DNA from: Paludibacteraceae bacterium
GTDB taxonomy: Bacteria > Bacteroidota > Bacteroidia > Bacteroidales > Paludibacteraceae
Assembly: GCA_024399495.1 (NCBI GenBank)
Contig: JAKSNY010000004.1
Span: 1 to 64,000, forward strand
Direction of reading: 5' to 3'
Length of the DNA stretch: 64,000 nt
Part shown: positions 7,719-15,906 of the stretch, one piece after another
Numbering within the stretch: position 1 is the stretch's first letter
Layout of the letters: each line of letters begins with the position of its first letter
The notes under the pieces: generated by a model
What the model was told of the DNA's origin: nothing
Seen by the model: only the letters and a program-made list of their open reading frames with translations
Databases searched by the model: none
Position numbers and translations under genes: made by a program

Positions 7719-9107
7719 ATGAAGAAATTGTTACAAATATCTATTTTGTTTGCAATGCTTTTTGTTGTTAATGCTGTATATGCTGATGGTATTACTGTAA
7801 ATGTAGAAACCCCCGATGACAAAGTAACGCCGCAATGTTACTTTAATGGGGCAATGTCAGGCAATAAGTGGGTGCTTATGAAAAAAGTTGACTCAAAGCA
7901 TTTTACACTGCATTTTCCCGATGCCGCAGAAATAGGGTGGGGTTATCAGTTTTCTTGGAATGCGTCGTTTGATGATGCAAACGCCGCTCCCAACGGCAAC
8001 ATCACAGATGAACCCTTAGACGGGGTGATAGATGTTAAGGTTCACAGTTGGAAAACCACTCCTGAGGAATTTGGAATATTAGTTGGTTCAGAAACCGTTA
8101 TTCAGGGTGTCAGGTCTGATTTTAATCCGGAAGGATATTCTGCTCAATGGGAGGTTCTTAATGTCTATTTAACAGAGGGGCAGAAATTTATGATGTATAA
8201 TATTACAAAAGAGGCATCTTGGATAGGAGGCATAGAGGGAGAGTCTGGAATTACTGTCGTTGATGATTCTTATGTGATTGCTAAGACTGGTAAGTACGAC
8301 TTATATCTTAAGTTAGAAAATGAGAGTGATATGCTTTATGCAGAGCCTGCTAAAGAGCTGGTTTGGAGGGTGACTGGTGAGCAAATGCTAATGGGTTGCG
8401 ATTGGGATGAAAAAGCAGATGCCAACAAAATGACTGAACAGTCTGACGGAACATATAAATTAGTAAAAGAGAAAGTAAATCTTAAGGCAAAAGAAGATGG
8501 CTATGGATATAAGTTTGCCGCTAATGGTGAGTGGAAAATAAAGATTCCTGCAGATGATTCCAATTACAAATTAAGCATTATAGAAGACGGCTCTTATACG
8601 GTTACATTTACATTAGACCCAAGCAAGGCAGAAGGTGGTGCGGTAGCGGAGCGTAATGGAGATATAGTGTATAATTATACGGAATATACAGAGTGGCAAG
8701 TGCGTTCAGACTGGAACGGAGGGGAATGGACTACCAAAAACATGACATCTAAGGGTTCTGGCGTATTTACCATTGATGAGAAATGGGGTAGCGGAGTAGG
8801 TTTGAATGTGTATAGTGGCAATAATGTGATTAAACAGGATTGGTATCCTGCAGGAGATGTAAATCTGACTATTGCAGACGGTCTTAATGTTGGCGATAAT
8901 GTAACTGTTACATTGACAGTTGTTAATGATGACACCATAAAATTAAAGGTTTTACCTAAATCATCTACTGCAGCACCTTTAACTGCGGCTGAAAAACCAT
9001 ACGTATTAAGGTATAGAAATCTTATAGGTGCGGTTGTTCCTGCCGATTATAGAGGTATGAAACTTGCAGAAATGTCAGACGGTTCTACCGTTAAGATTCA
9101 AGAATAA
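7719..9107 (+). CDS. Secreted SusE/SusF-like starch-binding protein
   Basis: This is a 462-residue exported protein with a clear signal peptide (MKKLLQISILFAMLFVVNAVYA). Repeated beta-rich modules include one around residues 203-300 beginning VWRVTGEQMLMGCDWD and ending with a GSYTVTFTLD strand. The same pattern (TWIIAGDAALMGSEWD) occurs in the 780-residue protein at 56317. The extreme C-terminus (VPADYRGMKLAEMSDG) resembles type IX secretion sorting tails, though weakly. I chose ATG 7719 over the in-frame start at 7653 because the signal peptide begins there and a TATTTTTG box lies at 7671-7678. No SusC/SusD or glycosidase gene adjoins, so the glucan ligand is inferred. Confidence 0.65.
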   Translation: MKKLLQISILFAMLFVVNAVYADGITVNVETPDDKVTPQCYFNGAMSGNKWVLMKKVDSKHFTLHFPDAAEIGWGYQFSWNASFDDANAAPNGNITDEPLDGVIDVKVHSWKTTPEEFGILVGSETVIQGVRSDFNPEGYSAQWEVLNVYLTEGQKFMMYNITKEASWIGGIEGESGITVVDDSYVIAKTGKYDLYLKLENESDMLYAEPAKELVWRVTGEQMLMGCDWDEKADANKMTEQSDGTYKLVKEKVNLKAKEDGYGYKFAANGEWKIKIPADDSNYKLSIIEDGSYTVTFTLDPSKAEGGAVAERNGDIVYNYTEYTEWQVRSDWNGGEWTTKNMTSKGSGVFTIDEKWGSGVGLNVYSGNNVIKQDWYPAGDVNLTIADGLNVGDNVTVTLTVVNDDTIKLKVLPKSSTAAPLTAAEKPYVLRYRNLIGAVVPADYRGMKLAEMSDGSTVKIQE

Positions 9108-9114
9108 CGCTCTG

Positions 9115-10392
9115 TTGAAATATATAAAAAGTATATTGCTTGCTTTTTTACTATTGCCCGTCAGTGCTTTGGCTTTTGACGCTGACAACGGTAAGCCTGT
9201 GTTCTATACAGAGGCTTTTAGCAAGGATATTCATAGTCTTCAATGTGAGAATTTTTCTCATTCTCCGTATTATCCCATAATAGAGTTGGGTAGTAGTCAG
9301 TTTATAACGCTTAAATTTGATGACTTTTCGCCCGATATAAAAACGTACGCCTACCGCATAGTTCATTGTAATGCTTCTTGGCAGGCAGATGAATTATCTG
9401 AAAGCCAATATATAGATGGGTTTACAGGCAGTTACCTTTCTGATTACGAGACTTCACAAAACACATTTTTTACATACACTCATTTTGAGTTGCGTTTTCC
9501 CAACGATGAGGCAACGCCGTCCATATCGGGTAATTATGTTATTATAGTTTATGATAATGAATATCCCGATGTGCCTGTAATTACAGCCAGGTTTATGGTG
9601 GTGCAAAGTGTAGTAAGCGTGCAATGTAAGGCAACTGCCCAAACAGATATAGATGTAAATGGCAAACATCAGCAACTTGCTGTAACAGTTGATTATCCTG
9701 AGTATAACATAAACCAGCCGTCAACGGAACTGAAGGTGGTGGTGCAACAGAACAGACGGCTTGATAATCAGGTGGTGTTGGACGCACCTACTTTTTATGA
9801 GCGGCACACTGTTAATTACAAACTTAATAAGGATTTGATTTTTGAAGCGGGCAATGAGTTCCGTACTCTTGATATATCTGCCAGATATGTGCTTGACCGT
9901 GATGTGAAGAGCATAGATTTTTTTAAACCATACTACCATGTAACGCTTTATCCGTCTGCGATTAGGGCTAAAAAGCAATATGAATCTTGGAGAACAGTTA
10001 ATGGAAGGTATGTTATAAATATGCAATCTGCATACAACCCCGATATAGAGGGAGATTATTTATTTACGCATTTTACACTCCCTATGGAGCTTCCGTACTT
10101 AGACGGGAAAGTTTACATATTGAGTCAGGCCACAGGGTATAGGTTTGACAGATATTCGGTAATGAATTATAATTATGAAACTAATGAGTATGAGGCTGTG
10201 CTGCTGTTAAAGCAAGGCGGTTATAATTATATGTATGTTTATGTTCCTAACCATAGTGATGTTGGGAGCCTTGCAGAGGTAGAAGGAGAATTTTGGCAAA
10301 CAGGCAATGAGTACGCCGCATTTGTGTATTACAGACCGTTTGGCTCACTATATGATATGCTTATAGGTTATGGAGTGACATTCTTTAAGTAG
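9115..10392 (+). CDS. DUF5103 / type IX secretion plug-like protein
   Basis: This is a 425-residue protein with an N-terminal signal peptide (LKYIKSILLAFLLLPVSALA) and then a beta-rich chain typical of DUF5103, a family that includes the plug of the SprA type IX translocon. By homology it would sit in the periplasm or at the outer membrane and seal the T9SS channel when idle. Start is uncertain: TTG 9115 gives a clean signal peptide, whereas the ATG at 9064 would overlap the upstream gene by 44 bases and add a polar extension. The upstream neighbour carries a possible T9SS tail, which fits. No other T9SS component is in the window. Confidence 0.7.
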   Translation: MKYIKSILLAFLLLPVSALAFDADNGKPVFYTEAFSKDIHSLQCENFSHSPYYPIIELGSSQFITLKFDDFSPDIKTYAYRIVHCNASWQADELSESQYIDGFTGSYLSDYETSQNTFFTYTHFELRFPNDEATPSISGNYVIIVYDNEYPDVPVITARFMVVQSVVSVQCKATAQTDIDVNGKHQQLAVTVDYPEYNINQPSTELKVVVQQNRRLDNQVVLDAPTFYERHTVNYKLNKDLIFEAGNEFRTLDISARYVLDRDVKSIDFFKPYYHVTLYPSAIRAKKQYESWRTVNGRYVINMQSAYNPDIEGDYLFTHFTLPMELPYLDGKVYILSQATGYRFDRYSVMNYNYETNEYEAVLLLKQGGYNYMYVYVPNHSDVGSLAEVEGEFWQTGNEYAAFVYYRPFGSLYDMLIGYGVTFFK

Positions 10393-10443
10393 TGGACAGT
10401 TGACAGTGGACAGTGGACAGTGAATAATATTATTATTAAGAAT

Positions 10444-10815
10444 ATGAATGGAATTTGGACTATAGTTTTGCTTTTTGTGGCAAACATCTTTATGACGGTG
10501 GCTTGGTACGGGCATCTTAAATTGCAGTCAGTGAATGTTATAACAGACAACACTCCTCTGTATTTTGTTATCCTGATGTCGTGGATGCTTGCATTGCCTG
10601 AGTATTGCTGCCAAGTAAATGCAAATAGAATAGGTTTTGAAGGAAACGGTGGCCCGTTTTCACTTGTGCAACTTAAAATAATTCAGGAAGTTATATCTAT
10701 AACCGTTTTTGCTGTGTTCAGTATCGTGGCATTTAAAGGACAAGAATTAAGATGGAACCATTTGGCGGCTTTTGCTTGCTTGATTCTTGCAGTTTATTTT
10801 GTTTTTAGAAAATAA
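10444..10815 (+). CDS. DUF486 family small membrane protein
   Basis: This is a 123-residue protein with four hydrophobic helices and the DUF486 hallmark TVAWYGHLK near residue 20. The family is related to the drug/metabolite transporter superfamily; substrate unknown. ATG 10444 is preferred over GTG 10420 because the bases before it belong to a short repeat tract (GTGGACAGTTGACAGT type) that separates this gene from its upstream neighbour. It may be co-transcribed with the response regulator 38 bases downstream. Confidence 0.85.
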   Translation: MNGIWTIVLLFVANIFMTVAWYGHLKLQSVNVITDNTPLYFVILMSWMLALPEYCCQVNANRIGFEGNGGPFSLVQLKIIQEVISITVFAVFSIVAFKGQELRWNHLAAFACLILAVYFVFRK

Positions 10816-10853
10816 ATAGTTATATTTGTAACTCATAACCTTAAAACATTACT

Positions 10854-11588
10854 ATGATTGAGAAAATTCTTGTGGTTGATGATGAGGAGGATTTGTGTGA
10901 AATCCTACAGTATAATCTTGAAAAAGCAGGTTATTTGGTTGATGTTGCATATAGTGCCGAGGAAGCGCTGCAAGATGATTTGACCAAATACCGTCTGTTC
11001 CTTTTGGACGTTATGATGGGGGAGATATCGGGTTTCAAGCTTGGTTCTATGATTAAGAGTAAGGAGGAAACTAAGAATATTCCTATTATATACCTTACCG
11101 CCAAGGACACTGAGACAGATAAGTTACGTGGGTTTGACATTGGGGCAGATGACTATATTTCAAAGCCATTCTCTATAAATGAGGTCGTGGCAAGGGTGAA
11201 GGCTGTGCTTAAGCGTGCGTATAATCCTATTCCTGTAGTGGATAACCCCGATGATGAAGATGAAAAGAATAAAAATGAGTCTGCTTTGCAAACTGAAACA
11301 GTATCGTTTGACTCTCTTGTGCTTAATTTGTCAAATAAAACAGCCACTGTAAAATCTGCAGAGATATGCCTTACTAAAAAAGAGTTTGAACTGCTGTCCA
11401 TGTTTTTACAACACCCTGATACTGTATTTACGCGAGAGCAACTTATAGAGGCTATTTGGAAGGGAGATAATTCAATGTCTGACCGTACAATAGATGTCAA
11501 TATAACAAGATTGCGTAAAAAGATAGAGCCCTATAATAAGAACCTTGTTACCAGACAGGGGTATGGGTATTATTTCTCTACAAAATGA
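10854..11588 (+). CDS. OmpR/PhoB-type response regulator, RprY-like
   Basis: This is a 244-residue two-component regulator. The receiver domain (1-125) has acidic D9/D10, phospho-acceptor D52, T82 and K104. A linker rich in D, E and K (about 128-145) leads to a C-terminal winged helix with LTKKEFELL and SDRTIDVNITRLRKK motifs. No histidine kinase is adjacent, so it is an orphan in this window. It resembles RprY of Bacteroides and Porphyromonas, which from memory has been connected with control of the nqr operon and the sodium stress response; the nqr operon begins 4.3 kb downstream. Confidence 0.88.
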   Translation: MIEKILVVDDEEDLCEILQYNLEKAGYLVDVAYSAEEALQDDLTKYRLFLLDVMMGEISGFKLGSMIKSKEETKNIPIIYLTAKDTETDKLRGFDIGADDYISKPFSINEVVARVKAVLKRAYNPIPVVDNPDDEDEKNKNESALQTETVSFDSLVLNLSNKTATVKSAEICLTKKEFELLSMFLQHPDTVFTREQLIEAIWKGDNSMSDRTIDVNITRLRKKIEPYNKNLVTRQGYGYYFSTK

Positions 11589-11763
11589 TGTTTACTCAAT
11601 GTATGATGTATGATGTATGTTCTCCTCCTACGTCATTCTGAGCGAAGCGAGAAATCTCCATTTCGTCATTACCTGACGGTCTGTAAACAGTCTGAGCGTA
11701 GCGAAAACTGCTTGCTGACCGTAGGTAATCTCAACTTGATGTATGAATTTTTTTCTAAAAAAG

Positions 11764-11794
11764 TTTGCAGAATAAAAAATAATTTATAATTTTG
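11764..11794 (+). promoter_or_regulatory. Strong predicted promoter before an Arg-rich leader ORF
   Basis: TTTG at 11764-11767 and TAATTTTG at 11787-11794 are separated by 19 bases, an excellent Bacteroidetes promoter. It points into the short leader ORF and hairpin at 11814-11898. Confidence 0.6.
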
Positions 11795-11813
11795 AGGTCG
11801 TTAATCAAACAAA

Positions 11814-11861
11814 ATGACAAGACATAGAAGCCGGGAACGGCTTAAATATAAAGGTAGGTAA
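11814..11861 (+). CDS. Possible 15-residue Arg-rich leader peptide
   Basis: A short frame (MTRHRSRERLKYKGR) starts about 20 bases after the -7 box of a good promoter. Its stop codon touches the left arm of a 16-pair hairpin. Five of fifteen residues are arginine. The layout of promoter, tiny ORF and strong hairpin is that of a translational attenuator, but the next annotated gene is 360 bases away and unrelated to arginine metabolism. It could equally be a small RNA. Whether it is translated is unknown. Confidence 0.35.
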   Translation: MTRHRSRERLKYKGR

Positions 11862-11935
11862 AAATTACCCTCCCCGAGTGCATCGGGGGGGGTAATTTGC
11901 TTAATATTAGACAGTTACAATGCAGTTGTAACTGT
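11862..11935 (+). ncRNA. Two strong hairpins; attenuator or small RNA
   Basis: The first stem pairs 11862-11877 with 11883-11898 (16 pairs, one G-T) around a GTGCA loop, with a C-rich left arm and G-rich right arm. The second pairs ACAGTTACAA (11911-11920) with TTGTAACTGT (11926-11935). The following bases are not a long T run, so these may be attenuator or processing structures rather than a plain terminator. They lie in the 634-base gene-poor stretch after the response regulator. Confidence 0.45.
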
Positions 11936-12078
11936 GAGGGTCAGGGGTCAAAGATAAGGGGTCAGGGGTCAAGGGACTGTGAGGAGTAGCGAGGGCAGAA
12001 CTCTCCCTTCCGTCATCTCGACCAACGGGAGAGATCTTTACTTAATGTATGATGTATGATGTATGAAATCGATTCACC

Positions 12079-12157
12079 GATTACGGCTACGCCGTTATTA
12101 TGGGCTTCGCCTCAACATACAAACAAGTTTGTCTGTGTTCGGCTTGCACCATAATTC
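12079..12157. repeat. 79-bp REP-like element, copy A
   Basis: It is nearly identical in sequence and length to 43673-43751. It contains small palindromes (CGGCTACGCCG, ACAAACAAGTTTGT) and ends TAATTC. It is flanked by TGATGTA heptamers, as is the other copy. The rest of 11589-12222 holds further short repeats (GTCATT...GAGCGAAGCGAG, GGGTCAGGGGTCAA) and no other supported gene. Confidence 0.7.
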
Positions 12158-12222
12158 ACCGATAGAACGAGATTAACTAACATAATTATTAACTTTCAAT
12201 TTTCAATTATCAATTATCAATT

Positions 12223-12345
12223 ATGAAGAAATTTTATTCCGCTCCCAAGATGGAGCAAGTGAGAATGGAGGCAGAGATGCCCGTGATGGCTGGTTCATCA
12301 GCCCCATCAGCAAAATTCACAACAGAGAGTGTTAACTGGCACTAG
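12223..12345 (+). CDS. 40-residue small protein upstream of the fimbrillin-FISUMP gene
   Basis: The frame encodes MKKFYSAPKMEQVRMEAEMP followed by a Gly/Ser/Pro-rich tail ending NWH. It starts right after an AT-rich repeat leader and ends 30 bases before the next lipoprotein gene, so the two are probably co-transcribed. Short MKK-Y-P-type peptides like this are common in Bacteroidales but have no known function. There is no signal peptide or transmembrane helix. The reading frame and spacing support a real gene. Confidence 0.55.
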   Translation: MKKFYSAPKMEQVRMEAEMPVMAGSSAPSAKFTTESVNWH

Positions 12346-12375
12346 TAATTAACCTTAAAAAAACAAGAAAACAAA

Positions 12376-13863
12376 ATGAAAAGACTAAGTTTTATGGCTA
12401 TGTCGGCACTATTGGTGCTTGGCGTGGCATCTTGCAAGAAGAATTCAGACGTACAGAACCCAGAGAGCAAAGAGGGTATGGTAAAGATGGTGTTCAGTGC
12501 CGTATCAAATGAGAGCAAAGAGAAGACCTCAATAAGTGGCTCAGACATTCTATGGTCAGAGGGAGACATTGTTAAAATCTACGCAGGCTCATCAACAACA
12601 GGCAATGACTTCACCCTTACAGAGGGCGACGGCACCACATCTGCAACATTTGAGGGATGGATAGCGGAGACAGCCACAGCACCTTACTATGCTGTATATC
12701 CATCATCAGCGGCACAAGGCATAGACGGCAGTGCCATCAAGTACAGCATACCTGCAGAGCAGGCATACGTGGAGAACTCATTTGCCACAGGCACAGTTCC
12801 AATGGTTGCATACAGTGAGGCGGACAAGTCACTTGCGTTCAAGAACCAGACAGCGTTCATAAAATTGCAACTTACAGGTGCAGGCACAATAGAGACAATG
12901 ACATTAGAGTCTGCCTCAAACAACATCTGCGGAACGTTCAACGTAAGCAAGACAGATCCTACAGCCTCATCAACGGCAGTAGAGGAAGCAAAGAAGATAA
13001 CCGTAACAGGTATCAGCGGCACAGAACTTGACGCATCAGAAGCAAAAAATGTTATAATAGCGGTAGCACCTGCAAATTTTGCGGCAGAAGACTTAACCCT
13101 ATCAATGACAGATAGTGAGGGCAAGGCATTCTCAACCAAACTTGGAGCCATTAGCGCAGGACGTTCACAAGGCAAGGCTGTTGCGATTAATGTGGAGTTT
13201 GTGACGCCAGCACCTACACGTCCTGCATGCCAGAGTGCATTGGATGCTGATGCCAATTGGGTTCAGATAGGTGAACAATATTGGCTCAAGGAAAACACCA
13301 AGTGCATAGAGTATGATACAGAGTCTGAGGCATTCGAGGCTGGTATTACAACTATATCCACATCATCAAGTAGTGTTTACACCCCATACTACACAGCAAG
13401 CACCAAAGAGGAATACGGCTACTATTACAACTGGGCTGCTGCAGTAGGTGTTAAGAACGGACAAACGCAGACAGAAGCATTCACTGGCAACCGTCAGGGA
13501 ATCTGCCCCAACGGCTCACACATTCCAACCGTAGATGAGTGGAACGCTCTTAAAACATTTATAGAGACAACAGACGGCAAAGGCAAAAATATGGCTGGCA
13601 AACACCTTAAGAGCAACACCCCAGATTGGAAAGGTACAAAAGAGCATTTGGACACATACGGTTTTGCGGCTTTGCCGACAGGCTACGCCATTGGAAGTGG
13701 CGTGCTCAGTGTGGGCTCCAGCGCCAGTTTTTGGACGGCTACTCCAAGTAAGGCCAATGGCAGCGACGCTTACGACAGGTACCTCGGTGGCAGCTATGAC
13801 GACTTGGATGATTACGCCATCAGTAAGAGCGGCGGGCGGTCTGTGCGTTGTTTAAGGGATTGA
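12376..13863 (+). CDS. Fimbrillin-like / FISUMP lipoprotein with hypervariable C-terminus
   Basis: This is a 495-residue lipoprotein; lipobox GVASC gives lipid-modified C20. Residues about 35-275 resemble the Mfa/fimbrillin-like family (TSISGSDILWSEGD, YPSSAA, LGAISAGRSQGKAVAINVEF), the fold used in Bacteroidales pili and tip proteins. Residues about 283-495 are a FISUMP domain with YYYNWAAAVG, GICPNGSHIPTVDEW, YGFAALPTG and SVRCLRD. The last part, residues 437-488, is the variable region. It lies downstream of the 40-residue peptide gene and ends in the shared hairpin/heptamer/terminator module. The combination suggests a diversified surface or pilus-tip adhesin, which is inference. Codon use is rich in A and C relative to neighbours. 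Confidence 0.85.
   Translation: MKRLSFMAMSALLVLGVASCKKNSDVQNPESKEGMVKMVFSAVSNESKEKTSISGSDILWSEGDIVKIYAGSSTTGNDFTLTEGDGTTSATFEGWIAETATAPYYAVYPSSAAQGIDGSAIKYSIPAEQAYVENSFATGTVPMVAYSEADKSLAFKNQTAFIKLQLTGAGTIETMTLESASNNICGTFNVSKTDPTASSTAVEEAKKITVTGISGTELDASEAKNVIIAVAPANFAAEDLTLSMTDSEGKAFSTKLGAISAGRSQGKAVAINVEFVTPAPTRPACQSALDADANWVQIGEQYWLKENTKCIEYDTESEAFEAGITTISTSSSSVYTPYYTASTKEEYGYYYNWAAAVGVKNGQTQTEAFTGNRQGICPNGSHIPTVDEWNALKTFIETTDGKGKNMAGKHLKSNTPDWKGTKEHLDTYGFAALPTGYAIGSGVLSVGSSASFWTATPSKANGSDAYDRYLGGSYDDLDDYAISKSGGRSVRCLRD
13684..13839 (+). repeat. Putative DGR-type variable region, copy 2
   Basis: This is the C-terminal coding stretch of the fimbrillin-FISUMP gene, ending before TCTGTGCGTTGT. 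Variable codons such as TAC, CTC-AGT, TCC-AGC-GCC and AGC-GGC align with NNC/NNT codons of the other copies. A perfect hairpin (ACTCC-TAC-GGAGT) follows the stop codon at 13865-13877. Confidence 0.62.
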
Positions 13864-13864
13864 T

Positions 13865-13877
13865 ACTCCTACGGAGT
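13865..13877. promoter_or_regulatory. Post-VR hairpin, copy at gene 2
   Basis: A 5-pair perfect stem, ACTCC/GGAGT, with TAC loop lies directly after the stop codon. The identical element recurs at 22742-22754 and 25464-25476, and in degraded form at 859-872. Hairpins at this place are known downstream of DGR variable regions. Confidence 0.5.
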
Positions 13878-13909
13878 TATGTGTGATGTATGATGTATGA
13901 TGTATGAGG

Positions 13910-13946
13910 GTCAAGGGAAGGTAATTTCCTTTGACTTTTGTTTTTT
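13910..13946 (+). terminator. Terminator after the fimbrillin-FISUMP gene
   Basis: Stem GTCAAGGGAA with TTCCTTTGAC (10 pairs, one G-T), loop of six, then TTTTGTTTTTT. It is preceded by TGATGTA heptamers. Equivalent terminators end the two downstream FISUMP genes. Confidence 0.7.
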
Positions 13947-14048
13947 ATGATTTTTGAAAGTTTTTTTTTGGGGTAAAAGTGATTTTTGAAAGTCTTTTTT
14001 TGGTGTTTAATGGAAATTGTGTAAATTTGCAGAAATATTTAATTAATT

Positions 14049-15260
14049 ATGATTGATTTTACCGATATAGAAGAATTGGAGTTCAGTTATCATAACAGAC
14101 TTGCCTCCACTCCAACTACATTTAATAGGTATATGTTGTCTCACATTTGTTGGGACGACAGACTTATTGGTATAAAAGGTGCAAAAGGTATTGGAAAAAC
14201 AACAATGATACTGCAACACATCAAGAAAAGTTATAACAAGATTGATGATGTACTATATGTGTCAATGGACAATTTATGGTTTGCAAAGCATGACTTAAAA
14301 GATTTGGTGAGATTCTTTTATCAGCACGGAGGCAGATATTTGTTCATAGATGAGATTCACTACTACAAGCCTTGGCAGCAGGTTTTAAAGAACATATATG
14401 ATGATTATGTTGATTTGCACATTGTGTATTCAGGGTCTTCTTTATTGCAGATAGAGAAAGGAGAGGCGGACTTAAGTCGCAGACTTGCAACTTACAATAT
14501 GGCGGGAATGTCGTTCCGTGAATATCTGGATTATGAGAATGTTGTAAAACTAAACCCAATATCACTTGATACATTGATAAACAACCATGTGGAGGTGGCA
14601 ATGGATATAAAACAAAAAGTTAACAATATTCTGCCACATTTTGAAAAATATATTAACAATGGGTACTATCCTTTTTATAAAGAGGTTCACAAAAATTTTC
14701 AACAGCGATTACAACAGGTAGTGAATCATGTATTGACAGTAGATTATCCCGCTATTGATGAAGTTGAGATAAACACTATTAGAAAAGCAAAAAAAATGCT
14801 GATGGTGCTCTCTGAGAGTGTACCACAAACTCCAAATATGAATGAGTTATATGCCCAACTTGAGACAAGCCGTAGTCAGGGAATTAAGATGATGTGGGCG
14901 CTTGAGCGTGCTGGACTGTTATCATTGTTATCTACTTCAACAAAAAAGCTGAAAACATTGTACAAACCTGATAAAATATTGCTTGATAACCCCAACCTTA
15001 TGTATGCGTTGGGAAACAATACTGATATAGGTACCATACGTGAGACATTTTTTATGAATCAGTTAAAACAGATTGCAACCGTTACATATCCTCCAAAGGG
15101 AGATTTTCTTGTTGATGACAGGTATTTGTTTGAGGTTGGTGGTGCAAGTAAGACATTTAATCAGATAAAAGATATTGAAAATAGTTACCTTGCCGTTGAT
15201 GGAACGGAAATTGGGCACGGAAACAGAATTCCACTTTGGATGTTTGGTTTGTTGTATTAA
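14049..15260 (+). CDS. AAA ATPase with DUF4143-type C-terminus
   Basis: This is a 403-residue protein of the AAA_14/DUF4143 kind. Walker A is GAKGIGKTT near residues 43-51, Walker B is YLFIDEIH near 97-104, and a sensor-like YSGSS follows. The C-terminal part has the LFEVGG(A/x)SKT pattern and PLWMFGLLY end common in DUF4143 proteins, a degenerate nuclease-like region. Such ATPases are abundant in Bacteroidales genomes; their function is not established, though DNA- or defence-related roles have been proposed. It follows the fimbrillin-FISUMP gene; a second ATPase family follows the next FISUMP gene. The upstream region is AT-rich with a possible -7 box (TAAATTTG near 14022). Confidence 0.8.
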   Translation: MIDFTDIEELEFSYHNRLASTPTTFNRYMLSHICWDDRLIGIKGAKGIGKTTMILQHIKKSYNKIDDVLYVSMDNLWFAKHDLKDLVRFFYQHGGRYLFIDEIHYYKPWQQVLKNIYDDYVDLHIVYSGSSLLQIEKGEADLSRRLATYNMAGMSFREYLDYENVVKLNPISLDTLINNHVEVAMDIKQKVNNILPHFEKYINNGYYPFYKEVHKNFQQRLQQVVNHVLTVDYPAIDEVEINTIRKAKKMLMVLSESVPQTPNMNELYAQLETSRSQGIKMMWALERAGLLSLLSTSTKKLKTLYKPDKILLDNPNLMYALGNNTDIGTIRETFFMNQLKQIATVTYPPKGDFLVDDRYLFEVGGASKTFNQIKDIENSYLAVDGTEIGHGNRIPLWMFGLLY

Positions 15261-15383
15261 AATTTTACTGGTTATAACCAGTATTACCTCGTTTCGTTCC
15301 GTGAATTTTTGGAGTAGCGAGAGCAGAAGCCAAGTTTACTTGGATTATGCCGAGTCACGACAAAAAGGCAGGCGCAGCCTGAA

Positions 15384-15523
15384 CCTGAGCCGCCCCCGCG
15401 GGGCGAAAACCAACCAGGATTATTTCGCTGACGCTCAATGATCCTGAGCCGCTCCTGCGGGGCGAAAACCAACCAGGATTATTTCGCTGACGCTCAATGA
15501 TCCTGAGCCGCTCCCGCGGGGCG
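15384..15523. repeat. GC-rich 59-bp tandem repeat
   Basis: A 59-base unit beginning CCTGAGCCGC and ending CTCAATGAT occurs at 15384-15442 and 15443-15501, with a partial third copy from 15502. Each unit contains the palindrome CCGC(N)GCGGGG and TTCGCTGACGCTCA. The surrounding spacer 15261-15664 also holds a palindrome GAGTTTTCACC...GTGAAAACTC near 15630-15650 and no supported gene. Confidence 0.75.
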
Positions 15524-15664
15524 GCTGTAAAACAAAAAAGAGTTACTTCGCTATCGCTCAGTAACTTCCTTTTGTTTTGCTTGTGTGCTTTCAAGAGTAA
15601 ACTCTTGACGCACCCTATCAAAACAAAAGAGTTTTCACCGTGTGAAAACTCTTTTTTGTTTTGT

Positions 15665-15738
15665 CGGGATACCAGGATTCGAACCTGGGACCCCCTGCTC
15701 CCAAAGCAGGTACACTAACCGGACTGTGCTACATCCCG
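15665..15738 (-). tRNA. tRNA-Pro(TGG)
   Basis: On the minus strand a full cloverleaf folds: acceptor CGGGATG with TATCCCG, anticodon stem CCTGC/GCAGG around TTTGGGA (anticodon TGG), and T arm with TTCGAAT. Length is 74 bases; CCA is not encoded. Confidence 0.95.
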
Positions 15739-15841
15739 ATGTTCTGAAAACGGTGCAAAATTACACCTTATTTTTTATATATCAAAATTTTTTCATTAAA
15801 AATTGTTTTTATAGCCTAAAATATTGTGTTGAAAAATAAAA

Positions 15842-15872
15842 TTGCACAAACAAACAAAAATCACTATATTTG
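15842..15872 (+). promoter_or_regulatory. Predicted nqr operon promoter
   Basis: A near-match -33 (TTGC after A, 15842-15845) is followed after 19 bases by TATATTTG at 15865-15872, 35 bases before the nqrA start. No obvious operator repeat for the RprY-like regulator is recognisable by eye. Confidence 0.5.
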
Positions 15873-15906
15873 CAACCTCTAAAAAAGATTTTTTTTACTA
15901 ACAATT

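Noticed and set aside
11500..12222. DGR template repeat hidden in the spacer before the fimbrillin-FISUMP gene
   Set aside because: Read through on both strands; no segment resembles the variable region with A-rich codons.
14049..15260. ATPase genes as prophage or transposon genes
   Set aside because: No integrase, transposase, terminal repeats or phage structural genes are seen near them.
15384..15523. 59-bp tandem units as a CRISPR array or coding repeat
   Set aside because: Units are directly contiguous with no unique spacers, and frames through them are short and not supported.
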